NCBI RefSeq assembly: GCF_010730575.1
Contig: NZ_AP022614.1
Location: 2,914,001 to 2,978,000 of the forward strand
Reading direction: 5' to 3'
Source: Mycobacterium parmense
Lineage (GTDB): Bacteria; Actinomycetota; Actinomycetes; Mycobacteriales; Mycobacteriaceae
Length of the DNA: 64,000 bases
The position numbers were made by a program, and so were the translations under genes. The notes beneath the pieces were generated by a model. The model did not search any database. It was not told where the DNA came from and saw only the letters and a program-made list of their open reading frames with translations. Positions within the stretch are counted from its first letter, which is position 1, and each line of letters opens with the position of its first letter. Below are positions 1 to 9,037 of the stretch, one piece after another.

Positions 1-684
1 CTCGGCGGCAAGTCGCCGCTGATCATGTTCGACGACGCCAACCTCGACAAGGCGATCATGGGGGCCGGCATGGGCCTGCTCGCCGGCTCAGGGCAGAACT
101 GCTCCTGCACCTCCCGCATGTACGTCCAGCGCGGCATCTATGACCAGGTGGTCGAGGGCCTCGCCGGGTTCGCCCAGATGTTGCCGATGGGCGGCAGCGA
201 CGATCCCGATTCCGTGCTCGGGCCGCTGATCAGCGACAAGCAGCGCAAGCGCGTCGAGAGCATTGTGCAGGAGGGGGTTTCGCGCGGCGCGCAGATCGTC
301 ACCGGCGGCAAGCCGATGGACCGCAAGGGCTACTTCTACGAGGCGACGATCGTCACCAACACCACGCCCGATATGCGACTCATCAAGGAGGAGATCTTCG
401 GGCCGGTCGGCTGCGTCATCCCCTTCGACGACGAGGACGAGGTGATCGCCGCCGCGAACGACACCCATTACGGCCTCGCCGGCTCCATCTGGACCGAGAA
501 CCTGTCCCGCGCCCATCGCGTCGTGAACGAGCTTCGTGCCGGCCAGATCTGGGTCAACTCGTCGCTGGCGGCGGACCCGTCGATGCCGATCAGCGGACAC
601 AAGCAGTCGGGCTGGGGCGGCGAGCGCGGCCGCAAGGGCATCGAGGCCTACTTCAACACCAAGGCCGTCTACATCGGCCTATGA
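1..684 (+). CDS. Aldehyde dehydrogenase, C-terminal part (5' end outside window)
   Basis: This is the last 227 codons of an NAD(P)-dependent aldehyde dehydrogenase, which oxidises an aldehyde to its carboxylic acid. The frame is open from base 1, so the cofactor-binding N-terminus lies upstream of the window. Visible family motifs are LGGKSP at residues 2-6 (the catalytic Glu just before it is cut off), the catalytic-Cys motif GQNC (Cys34 of the fragment), EEIFGPV, and a late WVNSS before the C-terminal arm. The substrate cannot be told from this part. The next gene is convergent, with only ~40 bp between the stops. Confidence 0.93.
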   Translation, partial: LGGKSPLIMFDDANLDKAIMGAGMGLLAGSGQNCSCTSRMYVQRGIYDQVVEGLAGFAQMLPMGGSDDPDSVLGPLISDKQRKRVESIVQEGVSRGAQIVTGGKPMDRKGYFYEATIVTNTTPDMRLIKEEIFGPVGCVIPFDDEDEVIAAANDTHYGLAGSIWTENLSRAHRVVNELRAGQIWVNSSLAADPSMPISGHKQSGWGGERGRKGIEAYFNTKAVYIGL

Positions 685-726
685 CCCGGTGCCGGTAGCG
701 CAGCGCCGGATGTGTCTGTCTGGGGC

Positions 727-1881
727 TCATAGCTTCCGCAGCCCTCGCAGGATCTGGAAGAACGGAGCGGTCGATGCCGCGCTCCTCCACAGGCTGGGCT
801 GCATCACGCTGATGTTGCAGGCCACCAGGTAGCCCAGCCCGTGGTCGCGCCACTCGGCCGCCTGATCGATGACGTCCCGTGGTGTCCCGGTCAGCGTCGC
901 CGCCTTCAGCAGCGACAGCGGCACGTCCTTGACGTAGGACCGCACCGTGGATTCGTCCAGGGTCTGCGGAATGAGGTCCTGACCGCCGGAGAAGTCTTCC
1001 CCGAGCGGGTGCCGGACACCGTGGTCGGCCCACATCTCGCCGGGAATGTTGAGTGCGAACGCTTTTGCCGCGTCGGAACTCATGGCGTCGTCGATTTCGC
1101 CGTCGCTTCGGCCGGTGACGACGAACAGCCACGCCGCCGGCGTGATGGCGGCCGGGTCGCGCCCGGCGTCGGACGCCGCTGTCCTCACTGCGTCAAGGCC
1201 CCGCGCGTAGTCCTCCGGCCGCAATACCATCGCGGGGAACCAGGCGTCGGCGTAGCGCCCAGTGGCTCGCAGCATCCGCGGTCCGTGGGCCGCGATCCAG
1301 ATCTCAGGCCATTTACCGCGGTATGGCGGCAGATCGAAGACCGCGTTGCGCAGCGGAAAGTAGGGCGAGTCTCGGGTGACCAGATCACCATTGGAGTTCC
1401 ACAGGGCGCGGATCGTGGCGATGGCTTCTTCGAAGCGCGCGACCGGCTTGGTCCAGTCAACGCCGTAGGGCTCGTTACCCTCGCGCTCACCGACGCCGAT
1501 ACCCAGGATGGCACGCCCCCGTGAAATCAGATGCAGCGTGGCGGCGGCTTGCGCGGTCACCGCCGGGTTGCGCCGGCTGGCGTCGGTGACGCCCAATCCC
1601 AGCCGCAAACGCGCGAAGCGGTTGCGGGAGGCCAGGTGGCCCAGCAGCGTCCACGGTTCGAGCACGGCATCGATCTTGGGAACGATGCGGGAGACACCGA
1701 GATAGCGCGGATTCGCGATCGACCGTGGAAACAGCGCGTTCAGGTGATCCCCCACCCAGTAGGAGTCGGCGCCAGCGGCTCTGGCGGTCAGTACGTCGGC
1801 GCGAGGGAGGACGGTCGGGGACAATCGTGAATTGACGGGCTGCGTGCCGAGACCAACACGAAATCTGCTCATGGCTGCCAT
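727..1881 (-). CDS. LLM-class F420-dependent oxidoreductase, phthiodiolone ketoreductase-like
   Basis: The 384-residue protein has the TIM-barrel pattern of luciferase-like F420-dependent reductases. Segments such as [11 protein letters not shown], the AQAAATLHL stretch, [12 protein letters not shown] and [17 protein letters not shown] recall Rv2951c, the ketoreductase that reduces phthiodiolone dimycocerosates during PDIM/phenolic glycolipid synthesis. No PDIM genes are seen nearby, so the real substrate is open. There are two in-frame ATGs (1881 and 1872) and neither has a strong ribosome site; the longer is given. It may equally be a generic F420 ketoreductase. Confidence 0.85.
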   Translation of the reverse strand: MAAMSRFRVGLGTQPVNSRLSPTVLPRADVLTARAAGADSYWVGDHLNALFPRSIANPRYLGVSRIVPKIDAVLEPWTLLGHLASRNRFARLRLGLGVTDASRRNPAVTAQAAATLHLISRGRAILGIGVGEREGNEPYGVDWTKPVARFEEAIATIRALWNSNGDLVTRDSPYFPLRNAVFDLPPYRGKWPEIWIAAHGPRMLRATGRYADAWFPAMVLRPEDYARGLDAVRTAASDAGRDPAAITPAAWLFVVTGRSDGEIDDAMSSDAAKAFALNIPGEMWADHGVRHPLGEDFSGGQDLIPQTLDESTVRSYVKDVPLSLLKAATLTGTPRDVIDQAAEWRDHGLGYLVACNISVMQPSLWRSAASTAPFFQILRGLRKL

Positions 1882-2181
1882 GGTCGCAAGATCGCACCGC
1901 GCTGGACGGCGTTTGGATCAGATGACCGCCGTTTCCAGGTCCGACGGGTTCGGTGGTCCGTTCAAGGCGCGCAGTGCCGTTTCGGCTACGCGGATGCCAC
2001 GGTCGGCTGCAGGGGTGGGCGCCTGCCCCTGGTCGGCCATCTACCTCAGTGGTGGTGTTTCCCAACTTTTTTGGTTCGGTCCTTGCCCGCGACCGATGCC
2101 GGTGCTATATAAAAATATGTGCCTTACGGCATAGATTCATAGGTCTTCTGACACAAGATTGGAGAGTTGGAGGTGCCGACC
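1882..2181. other. Intergenic region upstream of hsp18
   Basis: No gene is visible in these 300 bases between the divergent reductase and hsp18. The last ~100 bases are unusually A+T-rich for this genome (a TATATAAAAATATG stretch near 2106-2119), which fits a promoter for the heat-shock gene. I could not place -35/-10 elements with confidence. A good ribosome site (GGAGG, about 2169-2173) precedes the ATG at 2182. Confidence 0.4.
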
Positions 2182-2601
2182 ATGTTGATGCGGACTGACC
2201 CGTTCCGTGACCTCGATCGGTTCACCCAGCAGGTGTTGGGGACCGCGGCCCGCCCCGCGGTGATGCCGATGGATGCCTGGCGCGAAGGCGAGGAGTTCGT
2301 CGTCGAGTTCGACCTGCCGGGGATCAACGAGGATTCGCTGGACCTCGATATCGAACGTAACGTGGTGACCGTGCGCGCCGAGCGCCCCGACGTCGACCCC
2401 GGCCGCGACATGCTCGCCACCGAACGCCCCCGCGGCGTCTTCAGCAGGCAACTGGTCCTCGGAGACAACCTCGACACCGACAAGATCGCCGCGTCCTACG
2501 ACGGTGGTGTGCTACGGCTGCGAATTCCGGTGGCAGAGAAGGCCAAACCGCGCAAGATCACGATCGGCCGCAGTAACGGCCAAAAGGTCATCGACGCCTG
2601 A
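2182..2601 (+). CDS. hsp18: Hsp20/alpha-crystallin small heat-shock protein (18-kDa antigen type)
   Basis: This 139-residue small heat-shock protein holds unfolding proteins as an ATP-independent chaperone. It starts [14 protein letters not shown] and runs through an alpha-crystallin domain (about residues 35-125) with EFDLPG, DLDIERN and the [11 protein letters not shown] turn, like the mycobacterial 18-kDa antigen. The ATG at 2182 is chosen over a TTG at 2167 because GGAGG lies ~8 bases before it and the family begins there. The short tail after KPRKITIG resembles M. avium-type Hsp18. It probably forms its own unit under the A+T-rich upstream promoter. Confidence 0.93.
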   Translation: MLMRTDPFRDLDRFTQQVLGTAARPAVMPMDAWREGEEFVVEFDLPGINEDSLDLDIERNVVTVRAERPDVDPGRDMLATERPRGVFSRQLVLGDNLDTDKIAASYDGGVLRLRIPVAEKAKPRKITIGRSNGQKVIDA

Positions 2602-2633
2602 TCGGCCGGTCAGAGTGCGGCAGGATCAGCACG

Positions 2634-2975
2634 ATGACTGACATCAGCACCGCGGCGGCGGCGTGCGTCGACACAGCGGAGTCGGAGATCCTCAACCTCG
2701 ATCCCGATGTGGTGGCGCTGCTCGCCGAGATCGACGACATGCTGTGCGAGGCAACCCAACCCGCGCGGGTGGCACCACCATCGCCGGCCACCGGATGCGC
2801 GCTGGCGAGGCGCCACTGCGGTGGGCCAGCAGGCGGTGTAGCGGGCCGGTCGCGAGACCTGCCGACACGGCCTGTTCGCGCCGTCCAGCGCAGCCCTCCG
2901 ACCACGAAGCCAACTCTGCAGAAGGACGATCACGAGCGCAGTGAAAGGCAGGTGATGGCATCACAGCAGACCTAG
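2634..2975 (+). CDS. Hypothetical mycobacterial protein downstream of hsp18
   Basis: I recognise no function. The 113-residue frame opens 32 bp after hsp18 in the same direction. Its first ~45 residues look like real protein, with an acidic helix (EILNLDPDVVALLAEIDDML). The rest is rich in Arg, Pro and Ser and may be disordered or read past a lost stop. It could be co-transcribed with hsp18. Small proteins with a similar start occur in mycobacteria, but I cannot name the family. Confidence 0.45.
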   Translation: MTDISTAAAACVDTAESEILNLDPDVVALLAEIDDMLCEATQPARVAPPSPATGCALARRHCGGPAGGVAGRSRDLPTRPVRAVQRSPPTTKPTLQKDDHERSERQVMASQQT

Positions 2976-3196
2976 CCGAGCAGCCCGTGCCCCCGGCGAA
3001 AGACGCGGGCGTTCCGCACCCCGATCCTTGCGCGGATACGCCACAGCCCAATCTCGGCAATCGCACTGGGGGCCGGGTCAGCCCGGCGGCTTTTTCCAAC
3101 ACCGCGATACCTCCTGTTGCGTCCCCCGGGCAGGGTTTCGGCGTGAGGGTATAGCACTGAGCACCGGAGCCTCCCCAGCCCAGGTCCGCGCATGTT
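2976..3196. other. Intergenic, no gene seen
   Basis: These 221 bases lie upstream of the mmpS-mmpL promoter. Short frames exist on both strands but show no conserved motif or credible start, so I see no gene. The region is ordinary GC-rich mycobacterial spacer. Confidence 0.4.
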
Positions 3197-3239
3197 TAGA
3201 CAACCTCATCATTCATGCGGTAAGGTCATGACCGCATGA
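3197..3239 (+). promoter_or_regulatory. Promoter and palindromic operator candidate for the mmpS-mmpL-tetR operon
   Basis: A -35-like TAGACA (3197-3202) and a -10-like TAAGGT (3221-3226) are 18 bases apart. Over the -10 lies a 27-bp inverted repeat: TCATGCGGT (3213-3221) and ACCGCATGA (3231-3239), with a second palindrome GGTCATGACC (3224-3233) inside it. This is what a TetR-type operator looks like, and the operon carries its own TetR gene at the end. Autoregulation is an inference. Confidence 0.5.
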
Positions 3240-3335
3240 CGGAACTTGAGTTCCATCTCGATGGGATGGTGTCGAGTCCTGTTCGCGTGGTTGGGGTGTC
3301 GTGTTGAGGGCTGCTGGGAAGGGGCGCACGGGCGC

Positions 3336-3770
3336 GTGTTGCGATCGGTGAAGAGGGCGTGGATCCCACTCCTGTTGGTCGTGGTGGTGGCGCTCGGCGC
3401 CTACGCGGTGGTCCGTATCCGGGACACGAGCGGGTCGCACAAGACGGCGAGCAACGCCGACGCGAATTCGGCGTTGACCAAGCCCTTCAATCCCAAGCAC
3501 ATCGTGTACGAGGTGACCGGCGCCGCGGGGTCGGTCAACCTGGACTATCTGGACGAGAACGGTCAGCCGCACCGCGTCGACGCGGCAGCGTTGCCGTGGT
3601 CGTTCGAGATCGTCACAACGCTGCCATCGATGTCGGCGAACATTGTCGCGCAGGCGGATTCGGGTCGGTCGGATTTGCGCTGTCGCGTCGTCGTGGATGG
3701 GCAGGTACGCGACGACCGCAGCACGCGAGATTACAACCCGTTCATCTACTGCTTGGTGAAGTCCGTATGA
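3336..3770 (+). CDS. MmpS-family membrane accessory protein
   Basis: This 144-residue MmpS protein is the small partner of an MmpL transporter. After a short cytoplasmic start (VLRSVKRAW) there is one membrane helix (about residues 8-24), then an extracytoplasmic beta-rich domain with YEVTGAAGSVNLDYLD and a late FIYCLVKSV, the usual MmpS ending. The GTG at 3336 is chosen because GGAAGGGG lies upstream and it gives the family length; a longer in-frame extension to 3246 looks non-coding. It overlaps mmpL by ATGA, so the two are translationally coupled. Similar pairs support siderophore export or drug efflux; which paralogue this is cannot be told. Confidence 0.9.
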   Translation: MLRSVKRAWIPLLLVVVVALGAYAVVRIRDTSGSHKTASNADANSALTKPFNPKHIVYEVTGAAGSVNLDYLDENGQPHRVDAAALPWSFEIVTTLPSMSANIVAQADSGRSDLRCRVVVDGQVRDDRSTRDYNPFIYCLVKSV

Positions 3771-6679
3771 GCGGTGCACCTGTCGTGCCGCCGGACAGGC
3801 ACCGTGCGCGCTTCGCCCATCTGGTGCGGATCTTTGCGCTGCCGATCATCGTCTTCTGGGTGCTCGTCGCGGTGGCGCTCTCCGTGGTGACTCCGTCGCT
3901 GGATGACGTCGGAGACAAGCACTCGGTGTCGTTGGCGCCGCATGATTCCCAGGCCTTTCAGGGCATGATGCACATCGGGTCGAAGTTCCACCAGTTCGAC
4001 TCCGACTCGACGGCGATGGTTGTGCTGGTCGGCAAGGACAAGCTGGGTGACAGCGCGCACGAGTACTACAACCAGATCGTCGCGAAGCTGGTGGCCGACA
4101 AGTCGCACGTTGAGAACGTCCAGGACTTCTGGAGTGATCCGCTCACCGCGGCGGGCTCGCAAAGTGCCGACGGCATGGCCGCCTACGTCCAGGTGTTCCT
4201 CCGCGGCGCCCAAGGCACCACCCCGAGCCACGAATCGGTGAAGGCCGTTCGCGACATCGTCGCCTCGGTTGCGCCCCCGCCGGGCGTTCAGGCATACGTG
4301 GCCGGCACCACAGTGCTCAACGCGGACACGAGCGTGGCCGGGCACAAGAGCATGGCCACCATGGCGCTGGTGTCGATCGGCGTGATCCTGATCATGCTGT
4401 TGGTCGTCTATCGCTCGATCCTCACCACCATCCTGGCTCTGCTCGTCGTGGGCGTCGAACTCTTTGCTGCACAGGGCGTTACAGCAACGGCGGGCAACTT
4501 GAACATCATCGGGTTGACGCCATACGCGGTGAGCATGGTCACCATGTTGTCGATCGCCGCGGGCACCGACTATGTCATCTTCTTCGTGGGCCGATATCAG
4601 GAGGCACGCTCGGCCGGAGACGACGAGGTGGACGCCTTTTACGCGGCCTACCACAGCGTCTCCCACGTCATTCTCGGGTCGGGCCTGACAATTGCCGGCG
4701 CCTGTCTGTGCCTCCGGTTCACCACGCTGCCGTACTTCCAGAGCATGGCGCTGCCATGCGCGATCTCACTGATCGTCATCGTCGCGGCGGCGCTGACTCT
4801 GGCGCCGGCTGTCCTGGTGGTCAGCTCCAAATTCGGTCTGATGGATCCCAAGCGGCCGCTCGCGACTCGCGGTTGGCGCAAGGTGGGCACCGCTGTAACG
4901 CGCTGGCCCGTCCCGATCATCGTCGCCACGTCGATGATTGCGGTCATCGGTTTCGTCAGCCTGTTGTCCTATGTGCCGCAGTACAACGACGAGAAGTTCA
5001 CACCCGCGGACATGCCGGCCAATGTCGCCATGGCGCAGGCTGAACGCCACTTCTCCCAGGCGCGCATGAACCCCGAACTGCTGATGCTCGAGGCCGACCA
5101 CGACTTGCGCGATCCCGCCGACATGCTCGTCATCGACCGCGTCGCCAAGAGCGTCTTTCACCTGCGCGGCATCGAACGGGTGCAGACCATCACCCGCCCG
5201 CTGGGTGCGCCCATCGAACACAGCTCCATCCCCTTCCAGATCGCGATGCAGAATTCGGGCACATTGCAGACGGCCAAGATTCAGAACGACAACACCGCGC
5301 AGATGCTCGAGCAAGCCGACGAGTTGGGCAAAACAATCGCGACCATGGAACGCATGTACGGGTACATGCAACAACTGGACTCAGTCACGCACGACATGGT
5401 CCGCCAGACACACGAGATTCAGGACACCACTAACGAATTGCGGGAGCAGATCGCCAATTTCGACGACTTCTTTCGCCCGCTGCGCAGCTACTTCTACTGG
5501 GAAAAGCACTGCTATGACATTCCGATCTGCTGGTCGTTGCGATCGATTTTCGACGCACTCGACGGCATCGACAAGCTAGCCGACCAATTCCAGACGCTGA
5601 CGGGAAGCCTGGATCGACTCGACGTGCTGATGCCCAAGCTCTTGTCGACGCTGCCGCCCACCATCGACTCGATGAAGCGCATGCGCGATTTCATGCTCTC
5701 CACGCACAGCACGATGTCTGGTATTCAGGCCCATCAGCAAGAACTGGCCGAGGGATCAACGATGATGGGCAATTATTTCGACGAGGCAAAGAACGACGAC
5801 TCGTTCTACCTGCCACCAGAGGTGTTCAAAAACCCCGACTTCATCCGCGGTCTGAAGATGTTCGTCTCGCCGGACGGCAAGGCGGTGCGCATCATCGTCA
5901 CCCATCAGGGCGACCCGGCCTCGGTCGAGGGCATTAAGCACGTCACCGGTATCCGGGACACCGTCGCCGAGGCCGTCAAGGGCACCCCCCTCGAGAATGC
6001 GAAGGTGTCGCTCGCGGGAACCGCCTCGCTGTATGCCGACATGCAGAACGGCGTCACGGTCGACCTCATGATCGCGTGCATCGCGTCGATGATCTTGATT
6101 TTTGCCATCATGCTGCTCATCACGCGAAGCGTGGTCGCCGCCTTGGTGATCGTCGGCACCGTCGCCGCATCACTGGGCACCGCGTGCGGCTTGTCCGTGC
6201 TGCTGTGGCAGGACATCCTTGGACTCGGCGTGCAGTGGATCGTGATCCCGCTATCGATCGTCATCCTGCTGGCGGTCGGGTCGGACTACAACCTGCTGGT
6301 GGTGTCGCGGCTTCGCGAAGAGATCCACGCCGGGCTCAATACCGGCATCATCCGCGGGATGGGTGCCACCGGGCGCGTTGTCACCGCGGCGGGGCTCGTC
6401 TTCGCGTTTACCATGATGTCGATGATCGTGTCGGACTTGAGAGTGGTCGGCCAGCTGGGTACGACCATCGGCATAGGCTTGTTGGTGGACACTTTGATCG
6501 TGCGATCGTTCATGACGCCGTCCATCGCGGCCGCACTGGGGCGCTGGTTCTGGTGGCCGCTCAACGTCTACCAGATCGTCGACCGGATCGCCGGTCGAAC
6601 AAGTGGCGGTCCGGTCGAGCCCGAGGCCACCACGGCACCCCTCCCGCAGGTCCAGACCTCCCGAAACCAGACCGTGTGA
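3767..6679 (+). CDS. MmpL-family RND transporter
   Basis: The 970-residue MmpL protein exports a lipid, siderophore or drug across the inner membrane using the proton gradient. It has two RND halves, each with a periplasmic loop and a block of membrane helices. The Asp-Tyr pairs of the proton relay are present in both halves: GTDY (Asp268-Tyr269) and GSDY (Asp840-Tyr841). The large second loop (about residues 430-760) is rich in coiled-coil-like helices and holds KHCYDIPICW, a feature of MmpL4/MmpL5-type proteins. The ATG at 3767 overlaps the mmpS stop, and the stop overlaps the tetR start, so the operon is tight. The substrate is unknown. Confidence 0.95.
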   Translation: MSGAPVVPPDRHRARFAHLVRIFALPIIVFWVLVAVALSVVTPSLDDVGDKHSVSLAPHDSQAFQGMMHIGSKFHQFDSDSTAMVVLVGKDKLGDSAHEYYNQIVAKLVADKSHVENVQDFWSDPLTAAGSQSADGMAAYVQVFLRGAQGTTPSHESVKAVRDIVASVAPPPGVQAYVAGTTVLNADTSVAGHKSMATMALVSIGVILIMLLVVYRSILTTILALLVVGVELFAAQGVTATAGNLNIIGLTPYAVSMVTMLSIAAGTDYVIFFVGRYQEARSAGDDEVDAFYAAYHSVSHVILGSGLTIAGACLCLRFTTLPYFQSMALPCAISLIVIVAAALTLAPAVLVVSSKFGLMDPKRPLATRGWRKVGTAVTRWPVPIIVATSMIAVIGFVSLLSYVPQYNDEKFTPADMPANVAMAQAERHFSQARMNPELLMLEADHDLRDPADMLVIDRVAKSVFHLRGIERVQTITRPLGAPIEHSSIPFQIAMQNSGTLQTAKIQNDNTAQMLEQADELGKTIATMERMYGYMQQLDSVTHDMVRQTHEIQDTTNELREQIANFDDFFRPLRSYFYWEKHCYDIPICWSLRSIFDALDGIDKLADQFQTLTGSLDRLDVLMPKLLSTLPPTIDSMKRMRDFMLSTHSTMSGIQAHQQELAEGSTMMGNYFDEAKNDDSFYLPPEVFKNPDFIRGLKMFVSPDGKAVRIIVTHQGDPASVEGIKHVTGIRDTVAEAVKGTPLENAKVSLAGTASLYADMQNGVTVDLMIACIASMILIFAIMLLITRSVVAALVIVGTVAASLGTACGLSVLLWQDILGLGVQWIVIPLSIVILLAVGSDYNLLVVSRLREEIHAGLNTGIIRGMGATGRVVTAAGLVFAFTMMSMIVSDLRVVGQLGTTIGIGLLVDTLIVRSFMTPSIAAALGRWFWWPLNVYQIVDRIAGRTSGGPVEPEATTAPLPQVQTSRNQTV

Positions 6680-7293
6680 CCGGGCCGGAATCCAGACTGC
6701 GGCAACGCACCGACGGGCGGTTGGACCGCTCACGCGACCCTGCGATCCTGGATGCCGCATTGGCCGCACTGGCCGAGCACGGTTACGACGCCACCAACAT
6801 GAACGACATCGCCGCACGCGCGGGCGTCGGCAAGGCCCTCATCTACCGCCGGTGGTCGTCGAAGGTGGCGCTGATCACCGACGCGCTGGTGTACTGGCGG
6901 CCCGATCTGCTCAGCGACGACGCTCCCGATACCGGTGCGTTGGCGAGCGATCTCGATGCGGTGGTGGCCCGCGCACAGCGCAACGACGACGACCTCGTTT
7001 CCAACGACTTGATCTTGCGGGTGGCGCTACAGGCGGTCCACGACCGCGAATTAGCTTGCGCGCTCGACGATTTGATTCTGTTCCGCGGCCGCCGCGTGAT
7101 GACCACGATCTTGCAGCGGGCTGTCGAACGCGGCGAGATCCATGCCGGTGTCGACGTTGCGCTCGTCGCCGACGTGATCACCGGCATGGGACTCATCCGC
7201 ATCGTCAGCGGCGACGCCATCGACGCCGCCTTCATACGCCGGGTCATCGACACGCTGGTGTTGCCTGCGGTTCGTGCGCCGCTCGGGCAATGA
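6676..7293 (+). CDS. TetR-family transcriptional regulator of the mmpS-mmpL operon
   Basis: This 205-residue protein carries the TetR helix-turn-helix near its N-terminus (ILDAALAALAEHGYDATNM, then ARAGVGKALIYRRWSSK) and a helical ligand-binding part with a TetR_C-type end. The GTG at 6676 overlaps the mmpL stop (GTGA). Being third in the operon, it most likely represses the operon through the palindrome at 3213-3239, with the MmpL substrate or a related molecule as inducer; this is an inference. M. tuberculosis mmpS5-mmpL5 uses a MarR-type regulator instead, so this is a different efflux unit. Confidence 0.92.
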   Translation: MTGPESRLRQRTDGRLDRSRDPAILDAALAALAEHGYDATNMNDIAARAGVGKALIYRRWSSKVALITDALVYWRPDLLSDDAPDTGALASDLDAVVARAQRNDDDLVSNDLILRVALQAVHDRELACALDDLILFRGRRVMTTILQRAVERGEIHAGVDVALVADVITGMGLIRIVSGDAIDAAFIRRVIDTLVLPAVRAPLGQ

Positions 7294-7350
7294 ATGGCCG
7301 CTCAATCAAGCAGTGCGACAAGGTGATCGCGAACCCGGACCCCGGGCCGG

Positions 7351-8997
7351 CTAATCAGCCGAGGCAGCAGGGCCGGGCGTGGCCGCCGGCACCGCGCCGT
7401 CTGCGTGCGCCGCTCGGCGCCGGCCGCGGTCGACCGAGCGCATCAGCTTGTCGACGTCAGCGCGAAAGTCGCCACCACTGGCGGCGAACGCGTGCAACTG
7501 CGCCAACCTCTTGACGGTTTCGGGCAGCTCGGCGCCATCGGGGACGCACGCGCCGTCCAGCAGCATGGGCACGATGACCGCCTCTCGACGCTGCAGGCCG
7601 GCCTCGAGCTCGCGACGCACCCAGTCGTCCGGCTGGTCTATGCGCCGGTTTCCGTTCACCCGCTCCAGCCAGTGCGGTCCGATCAGCACCAGCATCACAC
7701 TGCATCCCCGGATCGCGCTGACGATCCGGTCGGGAAACGATTCGCCGTAGTCGATCGACGACGTGTCCATGAAGACGCTGGCGGCTCCGTAACGCCGGGT
7801 GAGTTCTTGCCGCAGGGCCTGGGCTTGCGTCGTGTTCTGGCTGCGCCGGTAGCTGATGAAGAACGCCGGCGGTTTCAGCGGCGGCAACAACTCCCCCAGG
7901 TCGCGTTCGAGCGCCGCGCGCTGCCTTCGTTCGACGTACGCGTCGACGCCGATCATCCCCGCCGTCGCGACGGCAAGACCGAGCAGCGGGTAGGCGACGG
8001 TGACCACCCAGCCGGCGTCGAACGCGACCTGCACACCGGCCACGAACGCGAACAACAAGCCGACGGATGAGCCCAGCGTGAACAGGCCCGACCGGCGCGC
8101 GCCGACCAACGCCGTGATCGCGCTGAGGGCAACCACGACGGCGAGGTCGACAACTGTGTTCGCCGACTTCAGCGGCACGCCGGCCAGCGCGGTCCACAGG
8201 GCGTTGGCGTGCACCTCGACCCCCGGCATGGGCACCGGCGACGCCGACGTCACGAACAGATCCTCACCGACGGGATCGGTGACCCCGACGAGGACGGCCT
8301 TGCCGGCGAACGCGCCGGGCGGCACGGCGCCGGCCATCACGTCGACGAACGAATAGCGCGGGAACGTGCCCGGAGGACCGCGGAAGTCGATCAGTGCGTG
8401 ATTGGCCGGAAAGTCGGCGGCATTCATGGGCCGCTTCAGAAACAGCTCCGCGGCGCCCACCGCCAGCGTCGGGACGCTCATCGGGGCATACAGCATCCTG
8501 CGCAGCACGCCGTCGGGGTCCTTCTCGATGGCCGCGCTGGCCGGCACCGCCCCGGCGGCGCCGGCGACATCCGCCGGCACGGTGATCGGTCCGTCGGAAC
8601 CATCATGGGTCGCAAGCAAAATCGGTCCGTCGCGGGCGACCGCATCCAGCAGGGCCCGGTCGTCGGCCGGGTCGGAACGTCCGATGAATTGCGTGTCGAC
8701 GCCGATCACCCGCGGCCCGGCGGCGCGGATCGCGTCGAGCACCTTGGCGTAGTCGGCGCGAGGCAGCGGCGGCCGGGTGCCCAGCGCCTGCAGAGTCTTC
8801 TGGTCGATCCCCACGATCACGATGTCGGTGCCGGGCGACTGGGGGCCGCGCCACGAAAATCTCTGGTCGACGCTTTGTCGCTCGAGAAAGTCCAGGACAC
8901 CGGCCCCATAGAAAACCAGCGCCAGGACCGCCGCGAGAACGCCGACGGCCGCGGACAGGATGCCCCGACGGGTGAACCAGGACTTCGACAGCCTCAC
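7351..8997 (-). CDS. CHASE2 sensor - transmembrane - TIR domain protein
   Basis: This 548-residue receptor-like protein has an N-terminal membrane helix (about 10-32), an extracytoplasmic CHASE2 sensor domain (about 40-270; IVIVGIDQKTL, RVIGVDTQFIG, LIDFRGPPGTFPRYSF), two or three membrane helices (about 281-345), and a cytoplasmic C-terminal TIR domain (about 379-510). TIR signs are FFISYRR, VFMDTSSIDYGESF, VMLVLIGPHWL and WVRRELE, whose Glu (about 463) sits where TIR NADases have their catalytic Glu. The GTG at 8997 is preferred: the sequence before it reads as non-coding and AGGGGG precedes it. It follows the lipoprotein gene by 40 bp on the same strand, so both may form one unit. Confidence 0.85.
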   Translation of the reverse strand: MRLSKSWFTRRGILSAAVGVLAAVLALVFYGAGVLDFLERQSVDQRFSWRGPQSPGTDIVIVGIDQKTLQALGTRPPLPRADYAKVLDAIRAAGPRVIGVDTQFIGRSDPADDRALLDAVARDGPILLATHDGSDGPITVPADVAGAAGAVPASAAIEKDPDGVLRRMLYAPMSVPTLAVGAAELFLKRPMNAADFPANHALIDFRGPPGTFPRYSFVDVMAGAVPPGAFAGKAVLVGVTDPVGEDLFVTSASPVPMPGVEVHANALWTALAGVPLKSANTVVDLAVVVALSAITALVGARRSGLFTLGSSVGLLFAFVAGVQVAFDAGWVVTVAYPLLGLAVATAGMIGVDAYVERRQRAALERDLGELLPPLKPPAFFISYRRSQNTTQAQALRQELTRRYGAASVFMDTSSIDYGESFPDRIVSAIRGCSVMLVLIGPHWLERVNGNRRIDQPDDWVRRELEAGLQRREAVIVPMLLDGACVPDGAELPETVKRLAQLHAFAASGGDFRADVDKLMRSVDRGRRRAAHADGAVPAATPGPAASAD

Positions 8998-9037
8998 CCC
9001 ACCCCCTGGCGCCTCGCCGACCTCCGCTGCCCGGGCA

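Noticed and set aside
3359..3766. Extension of mmpL upstream of 3767
   Set aside because: The ~136 upstream codons overlap mmpS out of phase and are Arg/Gly-rich; the ATG overlapping the mmpS stop fits the family start.
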